Assembly: GCF_027941775.1 (NCBI RefSeq)
Contig: NZ_CP115917.1
Span: 2,709,001 to 2,773,000, forward strand
Reading direction: 5' to 3'
Source of the DNA: Tenacibaculum pacificus
GTDB taxonomy: Bacteria; Bacteroidota; Bacteroidia; Flavobacteriales; Flavobacteriaceae
DNA: 64,000 nucleotides
Shown: piece after piece, positions 1-8,915 of the stretch
How positions within the stretch are numbered: the first letter of the stretch is position 1
Layout of the letters: each line of letters opens with the position of its first letter
Notes under the pieces: model-generated
Database searches by the model: none
What the model was told of the DNA's origin: nothing
What the model saw: the letters and a program-made list of their open reading frames with translations, nothing else
Made by a program: the position numbers and the translations under genes

Positions 1-3
1 TTA

Positions 4-1584
4 TTAAGCTGAAAATTTAGCTGAAATTTCTTTTGCAGCTGCTGTTAAAGTATCAATTACTTCATCAGTTAATTTACCTGCTTTTAAAGTATTTAAAGTA
101 TCTCTATGCTTTGCATTTAAATACTGAATATAATCTCTTTCAAATTCCTTTACTTTATTTACCGGTACATCTTTTAACAAGTTTTTAGAACCTGCATAAA
201 TGATTGAAATTTGGTCTTCTACAGTATAAGGATCGTTTTGTGCTTGCTTTAAGATTTCAACATTACGTTGTCCTTTAGAAATCACATTTAAAGTTGCTGC
301 ATCTAAATCAGAACCAAACTTAGCGAATGCTTCTAATTCACGATATTGTGCTTGATCTAATTTTAAAGTACCAGATACTTTTTTCATCGCTTTAATCTGA
401 GCGTTACCACCAACACGAGATACAGAAATACCTACGTTAATTGCTGGACGAACACCAGAGTTAAATAAATCTCCATCTAAGAAAATTTGTCCATCAGTAA
501 TCGAAATTACGTTTGTTGGAATATATGCTGATACATCTCCTGCTTGTGTTTCAATAATCGGTAATGCAGTTAAAGAACCTCCACCTTTTACAACTCCTCT
601 TAAAGAATCTGGTAAATCGTTCATTTCACTAGCAATTTTATCATCATTGATAACCTTTGCAGCACGTTCTAATAATCTTGAGTGTAAGTAAAATACATCC
701 CCTGGATATGCCTCACGTCCCGGAGGTCTTCTTAATAATAAAGAAATCTCACGGTATGCAACTGCTTGTTTAGATAAATCATCATAAACAATTAAAGCTG
801 GTCTACCAGTATCTCTAAAGTATTCTCCAATTGCAGCTCCTGCAAATGGTGCATATACTTGCATTGCTGCAGGATCAGATGCATTTGCTGCTACAATTGT
901 AGTATAAGCTAAAGCTCCTTTTTCTTCTAAAACATTGGCAATAGCAGCTACAGTAGATGCTTTTTGACCAATAGCAACATATATACAATATACTGGGTTA
1001 CCAGCATCGTAAAATTCTTTTTGATTTAAAATTGTATCAATAGCAACTGTAGATTTACCAGTTTGACGGTCTCCAATAATTAACTCACGTTGACCACGTC
1101 CTACAGGAATCATAGCATCAATAGATTTGATACCAGTTTGCATTGGTTCAGTTACAGGCTCACGATAAATAACCCCAGGAGCTCTACGCTCTAAAGGCAT
1201 TTCGTAAGTTTTACCTTCAATAGGTCCTTTACCATCAATTGGCTGACCTAATGTATTTACAACACGTCCTACAATACCTTCTCCAGCTCTTAAAGAAGCA
1301 ATTCTTTCTGTACGTTTAACAACAGAACCTTCTCTTACTGATGTAGAAGCACCTAATAATACAACACCTGCATTATCTTCTTCTAAGTTTAATACGATAC
1401 CTTCTAATCCGTTATCGAATTCTACTAATTCACCATATTGTACATTAGACAAACCATAAACACGAGCAATACCATCACCTACTTGTAATACGGTACCAAC
1501 TTCATTTAATGAAGCTTTAGACTCGAAGTTTGTTAATTGTTCCTTTAAAATTGCTGAAACTTCAGCTGGTTTAATTCCTGCCAT
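4..1584 (-). CDS. atpA: F1Fo ATP synthase subunit alpha
   Basis: Alpha subunit of the F1 head, the non-catalytic nucleotide-binding partner of beta in the alpha3beta3 hexamer on the cytoplasmic face of the inner membrane. The 526 residues are full length for the family. The Walker A loop GDRQTGKST is near residue 171 and the alpha-specific stretch [23 protein letters not shown] lies near residue 283 (shown here only as [17 protein letters not shown]). It is the last atp gene visible; atpH lies 21 bases upstream. Two TAA codons occur in tandem at the end. The gamma gene is expected next, beyond the left edge. Confidence 0.98.
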   Translation of the reverse strand: MAGIKPAEVSAILKEQLTNFESKASLNEVGTVLQVGDGIARVYGLSNVQYGELVEFDNGLEGIVLNLEEDNAGVVLLGASTSVREGSVVKRTERIASLRAGEGIVGRVVNTLGQPIDGKGPIEGKTYEMPLERRAPGVIYREPVTEPMQTGIKSIDAMIPVGRGQRELIIGDRQTGKSTVAIDTILNQKEFYDAGNPVYCIYVAIGQKASTVAAIANVLEEKGALAYTTIVAANASDPAAMQVYAPFAGAAIGEYFRDTGRPALIVYDDLSKQAVAYREISLLLRRPPGREAYPGDVFYLHSRLLERAAKVINDDKIASEMNDLPDSLRGVVKGGGSLTALPIIETQAGDVSAYIPTNVISITDGQIFLDGDLFNSGVRPAINVGISVSRVGGNAQIKAMKKVSGTLKLDQAQYRELEAFAKFGSDLDAATLNVISKGQRNVEILKQAQNDPYTVEDQISIIYAGSKNLLKDVPVNKVKEFERDYIQYLNAKHRDTLNTLKAGKLTDEVIDTLTAAAKEISAKFSA

Positions 1585-1605
1585 CTTATTTCTTTGGATG
1601 TATAA

Positions 1606-2163
1606 TTAAATTTGTGGAATGTTATGACTATTGTCAAATTCTCTTCTTAACTCTTTGAATTGATTAGAAATACTTGCATCATACTGCACATCTCCAACAC
1701 GTAAAATAAATCCTCCTAAAATATTCGGATTTACTATATTTTCTATACTTGCGCTATTTCCTGTTAAAGAAACAATTTTCGCTTGTATTTTATCTTCTAA
1801 CTCTTTTGTTAAAACTACTGCTGTGGTAACTTTAGCAACCTGTACACCTTTATAGGCATCGTAAATAATAGAATATTGCTTTGCAATAGCTTCTAACATT
1901 ATCATACGTTTATTCTCTTCTAATAAGTTGAATAAATTTGTTATGATAGCATCTACTTTATCTCCAAAAAGTGCAACTAAAACCGTTTTTTTATCATTGG
2001 CTTTAACTACAGGGCTTTTAAGCATTCTGTTTAAATCGCTACTTTCGGCAATAGTACTTGCGATTAACTTCATGTTATCGTTAACTAAAGAATCTTTATT
2101 AGTTTCTTTAGCAAGATTTAATATTGCTTTTGCGTAACGTAATGCTGGTCTAGATCCTTTCAT
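1606..2163 (-). CDS. atpH: F1Fo ATP synthase subunit delta
   Basis: Delta (OSCP-type) subunit, which joins the top of the F1 head to the b-subunit peripheral stalk. The 185 residues fit the family: an N-terminal helical bundle beginning with RYAKAILNLA, the usual start of bacterial delta subunits, and a C-terminal part ending in GGFILRVGDVQYDASISNQF, where GGF/GG..I..GD is the family signature. It sits between atpF (7 bases upstream) and atpA in the standard order, so it is translated from the same operon. No oddity seen. Confidence 0.96.
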   Translation of the reverse strand: MKGSRPALRYAKAILNLAKETNKDSLVNDNMKLIASTIAESSDLNRMLKSPVVKANDKKTVLVALFGDKVDAIITNLFNLLEENKRMIMLEAIAKQYSIIYDAYKGVQVAKVTTAVVLTKELEDKIQAKIVSLTGNSASIENIVNPNILGGFILRVGDVQYDASISNQFKELRREFDNSHNIPQI

Positions 2164-2170
2164 CGATTGA

Positions 2171-2668
2171 TTAGTTTAAAGTAATCTCTTCTAACATTCC
2201 TTCAACTAGCTTTAAATGATCTGCTGGTGAAGTTAACTCTTTTTTCACTAACTGCTGAGCAATATCTAAAGATAAATCAGTTACTGTTTTCTTTAATTCA
2301 GAAATAGCAGCTTGTTGTTCTTGCTTTATTGTTGCTTTAGCATTTTCTATCATGCTAGAAGTTTGTGCTTGTGCTTCTTCTTTTGCTTCTGCTACAATAT
2401 TTTCTTTAATATCACGAGCTTCTTGCATCATTGCATCTCTTTCGGCACGTGCTTCTTTAAATAACCTATCGTTATCAGCTTGTAAATTTTGCATTTCTTT
2501 ACGAGCATTTTCAGCTTGATCTAATGCATTTTGGATACCTTCTTCTCTGTCATTTAATGCAGATAAGATTGGCTTCCAAGCAAACTTTACCATTAAAAAG
2601 ATTAATATTAATAAGATAAAAGCCTGCATGACAAATAATCCTATTGAAAAATCATTAAAAATTCCCAT
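2171..2668 (-). CDS. atpF: F1Fo ATP synthase subunit b
   Basis: Peripheral-stalk subunit b: one N-terminal membrane helix (about residues 8-28, FVMQAFILLILIFLMVKFAW) followed by a long charged alpha-helical coiled coil (residues 40-140) rich in Ala, Glu, Lys and Gln. The 165 residues are typical. Two copies hold F1 against subunit a. It follows atpE after about 90 bases that contain a strong hairpin (see 2704-2737), and precedes atpH by 7 bases. The start is the ATG directly before GIFNDFSIG, just ahead of the membrane helix. Confidence 0.96.
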   Translation of the reverse strand: MGIFNDFSIGLFVMQAFILLILIFLMVKFAWKPILSALNDREEGIQNALDQAENARKEMQNLQADNDRLFKEARAERDAMMQEARDIKENIVAEAKEEAQAQTSSMIENAKATIKQEQQAAISELKKTVTDLSLDIAQQLVKKELTSPADHLKLVEGMLEEITLN

Positions 2669-2703
2669 ACTAATTTATTTTGTATTTTTTTATTGTTTAA
2701 TAA

Positions 2704-2737
2704 AACACATCTGCAACCAACCGTTGCAGATAGTGTT
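2704..2737 (-). terminator. Strong hairpin between atpE and atpF
   Basis: Read on the minus strand, a perfect 9-bp stem ATCTGCAAC / GTTGCAGAT with a 5-base loop, extended by AACAC/GTGTT across a one-base bulge and followed by TTTTATT. It lies directly after atpE and before atpF. It could act as a partial terminator or as a 3' stabilising or processing structure that raises atpE (c-ring) output over the downstream genes. The function is inferred; the stem is seen. Confidence 0.6.
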
Positions 2738-2757
2738 TCTTTTTAATTTCTGGAAGA

Positions 2758-2964
<207 letters not shown>

Positions 2965-2991
2965 TTAAATTAAACAAAAAATTTCATTTTA

Positions 2992-4116
2992 CTAATGGTG
3001 ATCGTGTTCTTCTACAGCCATACCAATAAACAATGAAGATAACATTGTAAAAATATAGGCTTGTAAGAAGGCTACTAACACTTCGATTAACGTTAAAAAC
3101 AACGTTAAAAATACAGATACACCTGTTGCACCTGCTGTTCCAAACTTCGCTTTTAATATAATCATTAAAGCGGCAATACCCATTACTACTGAGTGACCTG
3201 CAGTAATATTGGCAAATAAACGCACAAATAAAGAAAAAGGCTTCGTTAAAATCCCTAAAAATTCGATAGGTGCTAAAATAAATTTCATAGCTACAGGTAC
3301 TCCTGGCATCCAAAAAATATGTTTCCAATAATCTTTATTTGCTGAAAACTGTACTATAAAAAAGGTAAAAAGAGCTAAACAAACTGTTACAGCTAATTGT
3401 CCTGTAATGTTAAATCCTAATGGAGTTAAACCTAATAAGTTTGAAACCCATATAAAAAAGAAAACAGTTAATAAGAACCCCATAAATTTACGGTAATGCT
3501 TTTCACCAATATTTGGTCTTGCTATTTCATCTCTAACATATAATACTAAAGGCTCTAAAACTCTTGCAAAACCTGTTGGTATTGCTCCTTTTTTGTATCC
3601 TTTAGCTAAAGATCTAAATCCGAAAATCATTAATAAACCTACTAAAAGCATCCCTACAACACTTTTTGTTATAGAAAAATCTAATGCTTTATGAGCATTT
3701 GTAGCACGGTGAGCTTCATCAAAAGAAACAGCAGTTTCTCCTTCGTTTAACTCATATATTTTACTGTGTATTTTAGTTAACTGTACTCCATCTGCTGGAA
3801 CAACTACGTGACCATCATCATTATGATGAAAAGCTGAAGACATAAAAGTTCTTAATCCTTTACTTGTCCAAACAATTATAGGTAAAGGAACACCTACGTG
3901 TTTTCTTTCGTTTTTATCATTTGTGTATGAAAACAAAGTAAAATCATGTGAATCTGCTAAGTGATGTTTCTTATAAGCTTCAATTTCTGCCTTTGTGTTT
4001 ACACGGCCACCATCATCTTGTAAAGTAGTATCTCCATTTTCAGCTGAAACTGAAAATGATGTAAAAACTAATGCAAGTATTGTTAAAAACTTGATAGATT
4101 TTTTTGCTATCATCAT
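2992..4116 (-). CDS. atpB: F1Fo ATP synthase subunit a
   Basis: Subunit a, the stator half of the proton channel. The essential Arg lies in SLFVRLFANITAGH, near residue 297. The protein is 374 residues, about 100 more than the E. coli form, because of an N-terminal extension: a signal-peptide-like segment ending FTSFSVSA, then about 120 polar residues before the first channel helix. This extension is a known feature of Bacteroidetes AtpB. The C-terminus ends in the His-rich tail EEHDHH. It is followed by atpE after 42 bases and preceded by the DUF6168-like gene after 138 bases. Confidence 0.96.
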   Translation of the reverse strand: MMIAKKSIKFLTILALVFTSFSVSAENGDTTLQDDGGRVNTKAEIEAYKKHHLADSHDFTLFSYTNDKNERKHVGVPLPIIVWTSKGLRTFMSSAFHHNDDGHVVVPADGVQLTKIHSKIYELNEGETAVSFDEAHRATNAHKALDFSITKSVVGMLLVGLLMIFGFRSLAKGYKKGAIPTGFARVLEPLVLYVRDEIARPNIGEKHYRKFMGFLLTVFFFIWVSNLLGLTPLGFNITGQLAVTVCLALFTFFIVQFSANKDYWKHIFWMPGVPVAMKFILAPIEFLGILTKPFSLFVRLFANITAGHSVVMGIAALMIILKAKFGTAGATGVSVFLTLFLTLIEVLVAFLQAYIFTMLSSLFIGMAVEEHDHH

Positions 4117-4254
4117 ATCTTAAATTTGAATAAAGGTTTAAGGTCTGTAAATTTCCGTGCAAAGGTACATATTTAATTAAAACTACAAACCGTTTTTAAA
4201 CTTAGTTTTGTTACAAATTTAACCTAGTGTTAAAACTACGTTTAAAAAAGCAAA

Positions 4255-4635
4255 CTACTTAGTGTTTAATAACTTAAAAACACCTGCTGCTTCTGTTATC
4301 AAAAATATAAATAACGGAATAACTAACGAAACCTTTTCTGGCTTAGTAAGCTGTACATCTGTAAACACATCTGCTTGAAAGATTAATACAAAAAAACCTA
4401 TTTTTAAAAGCATAGAAGCTAAGTACCCATATCCTGCTTCATTTGGCATTTGACTTACTAGAAGTTCTAATAAAACGTAAACAATACATGTACTTATTAC
4501 ATGAAATAAATATACTGATAGTAATGAGTATGATATACTATCTCCTAGCATATTTAAAATATAATTATGAGAAATATAACTCACTGCAAATAATACAAGA
4601 ACAGTGATAATAAAATATAAAATACGTTTAATCAT
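4255..4635 (-). CDS. Small membrane protein of the ATP synthase cluster (DUF6168/AtpI-like)
   Basis: A 126-residue protein with four predicted membrane helices (about residues 5-23, 35-62, 73-92 and 102-122) and little soluble sequence. It lies between atpZ and atpB, starting 2 bases after the atpZ stop, which is where other bacteria carry AtpI-type assembly helpers. It resembles the flavobacterial family DUF6168. A role in c-ring assembly or in ion supply to the synthase is inferred from position only; no catalytic motif is seen. Confidence 0.7.
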   Translation of the reverse strand: MIKRILYFIITVLVLFAVSYISHNYILNMLGDSISYSLLSVYLFHVISTCIVYVLLELLVSQMPNEAGYGYLASMLLKIGFFVLIFQADVFTDVQLTKPEKVSLVIPLFIFLITEAAGVFKLLNTK

Positions 4636-4637
4636 TT

Positions 4638-4859
4638 TTACTTAGATAATTTTGAAACTTGTAATATTACAGAAAACATAGCCCCAAAAACAGCGACCAA
4701 TGTGCAAATTTTAGTATATAATTGATTTTCATTTACATACTGAGTATCTAGCCATTCACCGAGTTTGTTACCCAAATAAATAGTTAATCCCATTTGAAAA
4801 GCAATACTTGTAAACCGAATATATTTACTAAGCGGTTTTTTCTTTTTGTTTTTGTCCAT
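4638..4859 (-). CDS. AtpZ/AtpI family protein
   Basis: 73 residues with two membrane helices and the conserved AtpZ-like stretch around FQMGLTIYLGNKLGEWLD. It belongs to the small AtpZ/AtpI family encoded just ahead of atp genes, thought to help c-ring assembly or cation supply. Its N-terminus (MDKNKKKKPLSKY) is strongly basic. Its start lies inside the 3' end of the bactofilin gene, a 32-base overlap, which suggests translational coupling. The gene symbol is left blank because atpZ and atpI are hard to tell apart here. Confidence 0.8.
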   Translation of the reverse strand: MDKNKKKKPLSKYIRFTSIAFQMGLTIYLGNKLGEWLDTQYVNENQLYTKICTLVAVFGAMFSVILQVSKLSK

Positions 4860-5232
4860 TATTTAATTCTTTTACCGCACCTTTCATTGCACAAGTTGCA
4901 TTAAATGATGCTCCTGGCTCTACCGAAAGCTTACCCGTAATAACATCTCCATTAATATTAGCAGCTGCTTTTACAGTTAATGTATTTGAAACAACTAAAT
5001 CTCCTGAAAACTTACCTTCAATATCTGCATTTGCACATTCTACTTTTCCTTTAATAAAACCTGCCGCACCAATAATAACTCTTCCATTGGTTTTTATAGT
5101 TCCTTCTAAAGTTCCATCAATTCTAAAGTCTCCTTCTGAAATAATATCACCCTTTATTTGAGTGTTTGTACCTATAACATTTCTTTCTGAAACTTTAGCT
5201 TCGCTTGTTTTTTTACTTTCTTTACTAAACAT
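4828..5232 (-). CDS. Bactofilin (polymer-forming cytoskeletal protein)
   Basis: A 134-residue bactofilin: a disordered N-terminus, then a right-handed beta-helix core (residues about 20-115) built of short repeats such as IKGDIISEGDFRIDGTLEG and IKGKVECANADIEGKFSG, with periodic G-[KDT]-[VIL] turns. Bactofilins form nucleotide-free filaments at the membrane and position wall enzymes or other machinery. It lies between porW and atpZ and overlaps atpZ by 32 bases. Pairing with porW upstream and ATP synthase genes downstream recurs in flavobacteria; whether it has a role in either is unknown. Confidence 0.92.
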   Translation of the reverse strand: MFSKESKKTSEAKVSERNVIGTNTQIKGDIISEGDFRIDGTLEGTIKTNGRVIIGAAGFIKGKVECANADIEGKFSGDLVVSNTLTVKAAANINGDVITGKLSVEPGASFNATCAMKGAVKELNNGQKQKEKTA

Positions 5233-5248
5233 ACTAACAATATTTTTT

Positions 5249-6175
5249 TTATTTTATTCTATCTAATATTTCTTTTGCTTTAACACCTTCAGCTTTATTC
5301 GCATAACGAATGGCCACAAATTCTAATGCTTTCCTATAAGTTTCTTTATCTTTATACTTTCCTAAAGACAATGCTTTTAAAAGTACAAGTTTAGGTGTTA
5401 ATTCAGATTCTTTAATTGTTGATAGAAAAACATCAATATCTTTTACAACAGCTTCGTATTTTTGTTCTTTATATAGATAGTATATTTCTTTGTACTTATC
5501 TAAAACAGCATCTTCTTTTTTATTTTCTGTTAATTTTCTAGTCGGATTTCTTATGATTTCCGCAAATGTTGTTTCAGAATACTTAGTTAAAATTACACTT
5601 TTGTATTCATTCGCTTTAGCCATATCGTTTATTTCACTATATATTTGATATAAATGATAACTTATCGGTAGTTCTAATGTATTATTTTGTTGTTCTTTTT
5701 GTAATCGTTCTAAATTTTTAATAGCAAGATTACTATTTTTAAACTGCTCTTTATAAATTAACCCTAACTGATATAAAGCATCATTACGATCTTCTTTTAA
5801 TGTTGTAATTATTTTTTCATCCGTAGGGATTTCGTCTAAATAAGTCGATAATTCGTAACGTAAATTAACTACAGGTTCGGTTGAGTCTTCATCAACCTCT
5901 TCAATTATTGTTGTTGATTTATCTGATAATCGCCAATTATCTTCTAACGGACGCATACCCCATGTATTCTGAAAAGCTTCTTTTCCAAAACCTAAAGCTT
6001 GCGAATTATAAAAATACCATTTCCCTTTATTACTACCATTATTAATAGCTTTTCCAGTTCCAAAAGAGCTACCAAAATTTTGTGCATTTAATAATAGTTG
6101 TTTTTTCTCTTCATCTTCTTTTTTAATTTTTTCGATATAAGTTTCAAAAAAAGAAGTTCTCTCAGTCGCTGTCAT
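5249..6175 (-). CDS. porW: PorW/SprE type IX secretion lipoprotein, C-terminal part (after frameshift)
   Basis: The C-terminal 308 residues of the same protein as the fragment at 6238-7473, in another frame. The coding frame does not begin at this ATG: it stays open upstream to about 6240 and reads KNKGLTTLRKYESLVKNNDS before the nominal Met, with no stop, so the Met is internal. Tetratricopeptide-like helices follow (YQLGLIYKEQFKNSNLAIKN). One added base between about 6240 and 6285 would join the two parts into one protein of about 741 residues. PorW/SprE is needed for type IX secretion and gliding. Bactofilin starts 16 bases downstream. Confidence 0.8.
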   Translation of the reverse strand: MTATERTSFFETYIEKIKKEDEEKKQLLLNAQNFGSSFGTGKAINNGSNKGKWYFYNSQALGFGKEAFQNTWGMRPLEDNWRLSDKSTTIIEEVDEDSTEPVVNLRYELSTYLDEIPTDEKIITTLKEDRNDALYQLGLIYKEQFKNSNLAIKNLERLQKEQQNNTLELPISYHLYQIYSEINDMAKANEYKSVILTKYSETTFAEIIRNPTRKLTENKKEDAVLDKYKEIYYLYKEQKYEAVVKDIDVFLSTIKESELTPKLVLLKALSLGKYKDKETYRKALEFVAIRYANKAEGVKAKEILDRIK

Positions 6176-6237
6176 AGCAACTAACTTAAGAATACTGTCA
6201 TTATTTTTAACAAGACTTTCGTATTTTCTTAAAGTTG

Positions 6238-7473
6238 TTAATCCTTTATTTTTTCTTCGGATTCTTCTAATTCTTTTTCTTGAGTAAATTCTTTAGAAGT
6301 AACAGTTAAAACACTATCGTAATAAGAACCAGCTAGCACATATTTTTCTTTATCAAAAGCAATATTTCCTAAACGTTCATAGGCATATGTTTTTTGATAA
6401 TCATTGTTATGCTTAGCGTTTAATGATTTTTTAAAATACTCAATCGCATTATCTGTTTTGTTTCGTCCTATTTCTAAAACTCCTGCCTGATAATAAAGTG
6501 CATTCAAAAACTTACGATTATCAGAATTTCTGATTAGTTTTTTCAACTTTGCTAAAACAACAATCGATGCAGAATCATTTTCTGTATTTTTTGCCATTTC
6601 GACACTTGCACGAATACGATATTTATAAGGTGCTTTTTTAGTATTTGCTAACTTATTGAATACAACACGAGCAGAATCTCTGTAATTTAATTCGCTATAA
6701 ATTTGCCCTAAAACAAACATATTACGTCCAGATTGCTCTTTATTTTTAAATATTTTTGATGCTGCTGTTAAATGCTGAATTACTTTTTGAATGGTATCTG
6801 TTTTTTGATACGCCATTGCCATAGCAGTATGTGCTTGTTCTCTTACTCCATCAGGAAGTTCGGCTTCATTTTCTTCAACTTCTAATAAAAATTTTAGCGA
6901 TTCTATGGCTAATTTTTCATTATCTAAACGAATATTTGTTTTAGCACGCCAAACTTTTGTTTCATTTATCAAACTAGCGTTTGGATAATTTGCGATAATA
7001 TAATTAAAAGCTTCAATTGCAGGAATAAAACGTTGAGTATAGTATCTTGATTTCCCTAATAATAAATAAGCGTCATCAATTTGACGATTTTTTTCATATC
7101 CGTTTATATTCATTGAATGCTTCTGAATCGCTTTTACGGCTTTTTCTTCGGCTCTATCAAACATTGTTAAAACTTCAACCTCTTCTTCTTCGTTTTCATC
7201 AAAACCAGAACCTAGTTGTAAAACAGGTGCTGAAATTTGATTTTCATCAAAAGTAATAGGTTCTATTTCTAAACGTTTCCAAAAATTATCTTTATGCTTA
7301 CTTTCAACATCTTCTAATCCTTTCAAATAAGCTTGTTCACCGTTAAAAAGTATGTTATATTTTGTAGTAAGTGCGTGAAAGTTTCGATTTAAAAACGCAT
7401 CTTTTTTCACACTACAAGAGTATATTGTAGCTAAAATCAGATTAAAAACTAAAAATTTCGATAGTTTATTCAT
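6238..7473 (-). CDS. porW: PorW/SprE type IX secretion lipoprotein, N-terminal part (before frameshift)
   Basis: 411 residues beginning with a lipoprotein signal (LILATIYSC) and the SprE-like N-terminus NRNFHALTTKYNILFNGEQA, then tetratricopeptide repeats (about residues 135-390). SprE/PorW is a periplasm-facing lipoprotein linking the PorLM motor to the outer-membrane translocon in the type IX secretion system. The frame stops at 6238-6240 after KIKD, while the rest of the protein continues in the frame of 5249-6175. The indel must lie downstream of a TAA in the other frame at TSKEF, in a stretch with several A-runs. Sequencing error is as likely as real loss, because the gene matters for gliding. 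A long inverted repeat ends 4 bases before the ATG. Confidence 0.85.
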   Translation of the reverse strand: MNKLSKFLVFNLILATIYSCSVKKDAFLNRNFHALTTKYNILFNGEQAYLKGLEDVESKHKDNFWKRLEIEPITFDENQISAPVLQLGSGFDENEEEEVEVLTMFDRAEEKAVKAIQKHSMNINGYEKNRQIDDAYLLLGKSRYYTQRFIPAIEAFNYIIANYPNASLINETKVWRAKTNIRLDNEKLAIESLKFLLEVEENEAELPDGVREQAHTAMAMAYQKTDTIQKVIQHLTAASKIFKNKEQSGRNMFVLGQIYSELNYRDSARVVFNKLANTKKAPYKYRIRASVEMAKNTENDSASIVVLAKLKKLIRNSDNRKFLNALYYQAGVLEIGRNKTDNAIEYFKKSLNAKHNNDYQKTYAYERLGNIAFDKEKYVLAGSYYDSVLTVTSKEFTQEKELEESEEKIKD

Positions 7474-7477
7474 ATAG

Positions 7478-7534
7478 TTACGCTTTTACTGTACAACAAG
7501 TATATTCATAATTTTATTGTACGTAAAAGCGTAA
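7478..7534 (-). repeat. Long inverted repeat immediately upstream of porW
   Basis: Two arms, 7478-7496 and 7517-7534, are reverse complements over 18 bases with a single inserted base; a 20-base spacer separates them. The minus-strand copy ends 4 bases before the porW start codon. There is no T-tract after either arm, so it is not a terminator. It could be a start-blocking RNA hairpin or a palindromic operator. The spacer also starts a 7-codon reading frame (MNILVVQ) that stops 12 bases before porW. Confidence 0.75.
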
Positions 7535-7663
7535 AAATAGCAATAAAAAGATAACTTTCAGTTACCTTATTAAATTTATACACCATCAAATAATTATTTC
7601 ACGTTAAAAGCTCATATAATTATAAGTATAATTTTTTATCAGAAAAAACATAAGAAAAATAAT

Positions 7664-7757
7664 TTGAAGCAATTTCCCGCTTTCCGCACTCGCTTCTGGC
7701 TAAAAAAAGCCAAAGAGCTCAAACAAATGCTTCAATCGGGGCTAGGCATTTTTACTC
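7664..7757 (+). repeat. Dispersed palindromic element, copy 1
   Basis: Shares the blocks CTTTCCGCACTCGCTT and GAGCTCAAACAA with copies at 33235-33337 and 56029-56127. Outer arms TTGAAGCAATTT / AAATGCTTCAA pair with one bulged base. The inner stem here is built on GGCT / AGCC, in place of the T-run/A-run stem of the other two copies, so the pairing is kept while the sequence changes. The intergenic region 7474-7857 holds only this, the porW inverted repeat and a terminator; I see no gene in it. Confidence 0.7.
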
Positions 7758-7803
7758 TAATTTTAACTATTAGATATAGTTGTTTATCTATTTTTAAAAT
7801 CAA

Positions 7804-7834
7804 AAAAAGCATCAATTTAAAATTGATGCTTTTT
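7804..7834 (-). terminator. Bidirectional hairpin terminator after the DUF4837 gene
   Basis: Stem AAAAGCATCAATTT / AAATTGATGCTTTT with T-tracts on both strands, 24 bases past the stop of the minus-strand DUF4837 gene. Confidence 0.8.
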
Positions 7835-7857
7835 GAATATTATTATTTAAACTATAA

Positions 7858-8844
7858 TTATTTTATTTTCATTGATTTTGCGATTGCTTCTAATTCAAAC
7901 AAAAAATCACGTTTATTTACAGAAGGTGCATAAGTGAATCCTTCAAAAATAACCAAACGATTATTTTTCTTATCAATTATAGTATAATTAACAAATGGTC
8001 CTGCCATAAAATCATTTTTAACTTCCCATTTCCCACGAGTTTCATATGCTTTTTTACCATCAATTATAGCATCAAAAGTAAAAGGTGTGTATGCTTGTTC
8101 GGTAATCATATACATACCTTCTTTACTTCCTGGTATGTGTTTTTTACCAATAGTATCACGTACTGCTGTAATATTATCAGCAACTGTATTTTCATCAACT
8201 AAAGGAATCGTATAAATTAAAACATTATTCGTACCATCTCCTCGAGCAATACCGCTTCTTAAATGCTGACGAAACCAGATAAAATCTCCAGAATCTTCTA
8301 CCAATCTGAATCGCTTAGGAATATCAATAGTTAATCCAATATTTTTAATTGTTTTAAATCCTGTTTCATCGATACGTTCTTTTTTAAAGATTCGCTGTGT
8401 AAACCTAACATCCTCATCTTTAAATAATTGAATAATCTCTTTACCTCTTTTATCTAACATATTTAAAATACCAGCTTCGTTCTTAGCCGTAGCATGTACT
8501 ATAATTTGAGGTTGTGCATATCTATCTTTTTCAACAGTAATACTTTCTTTAGCTCCTTTTTTGATAATTAAAACAGCTTTTCCATGTCGCATAAAACTAC
8601 TAAAACCACTAGGATCTATTTGGCTAACCGACAATAATGTTTCTGGCTGTGGCAATCCTACTTGATGCTCACCAAACACGGTACGTATTTGATTACCTAT
8701 TTTACCTTGCCAATCTTCTCCTTTTACAACCACCATTATTTTATTGGTGTTACCGTTAGATGTTGGTAAAATGTAGCCTTCATTACCTGTTTTGCATGAT
8801 ATCATTAAAAACATCAAAAAAAGCAAGCCTATTATTTTTTTCAT
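7858..8844 (-). CDS. DUF4837 family lipoprotein
   Basis: 328 residues with a lipoprotein signal peptide (LLFLMFLMISCKTG; lipobox Cys at residue 17). The rest matches the flavobacterial DUF4837 family as I recall it, including NKIMVVVKGEDWQGKIGNQI near the N-terminus and repeated mixed alpha/beta segments. The function is unknown; it is expected on the periplasmic face of a membrane. It is the last gene of the minus-strand run xth-mltD-DUF4837, with 71 bases between mltD and it. No catalytic motif is evident. The start is the ATG that gives the signal peptide. Confidence 0.85.
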   Translation of the reverse strand: MKKIIGLLFLMFLMISCKTGNEGYILPTSNGNTNKIMVVVKGEDWQGKIGNQIRTVFGEHQVGLPQPETLLSVSQIDPSGFSSFMRHGKAVLIIKKGAKESITVEKDRYAQPQIIVHATAKNEAGILNMLDKRGKEIIQLFKDEDVRFTQRIFKKERIDETGFKTIKNIGLTIDIPKRFRLVEDSGDFIWFRQHLRSGIARGDGTNNVLIYTIPLVDENTVADNITAVRDTIGKKHIPGSKEGMYMITEQAYTPFTFDAIIDGKKAYETRGKWEVKNDFMAGPFVNYTIIDKKNNRLVIFEGFTYAPSVNKRDFLFELEAIAKSMKIK

Positions 8845-8915
8845 AATTTGTAGTTTTTATAACTTTTAAAAATATGTTATATAGTAAGTTTTAGAATGAT
8901 TTTTTTTTTAAAATA

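Noticed and set aside
2984..3328. 114-residue minus-strand frame overlapping atpB
   Set aside because: Shadow of atpB in another frame; its composition is Cys- and Tyr-rich and unlike a real protein here.
7804..7834. Riboswitch upstream of the DUF4837 gene
   Set aside because: The structure is at the 3' end of that gene, not its 5' end, and is a simple bidirectional terminator.
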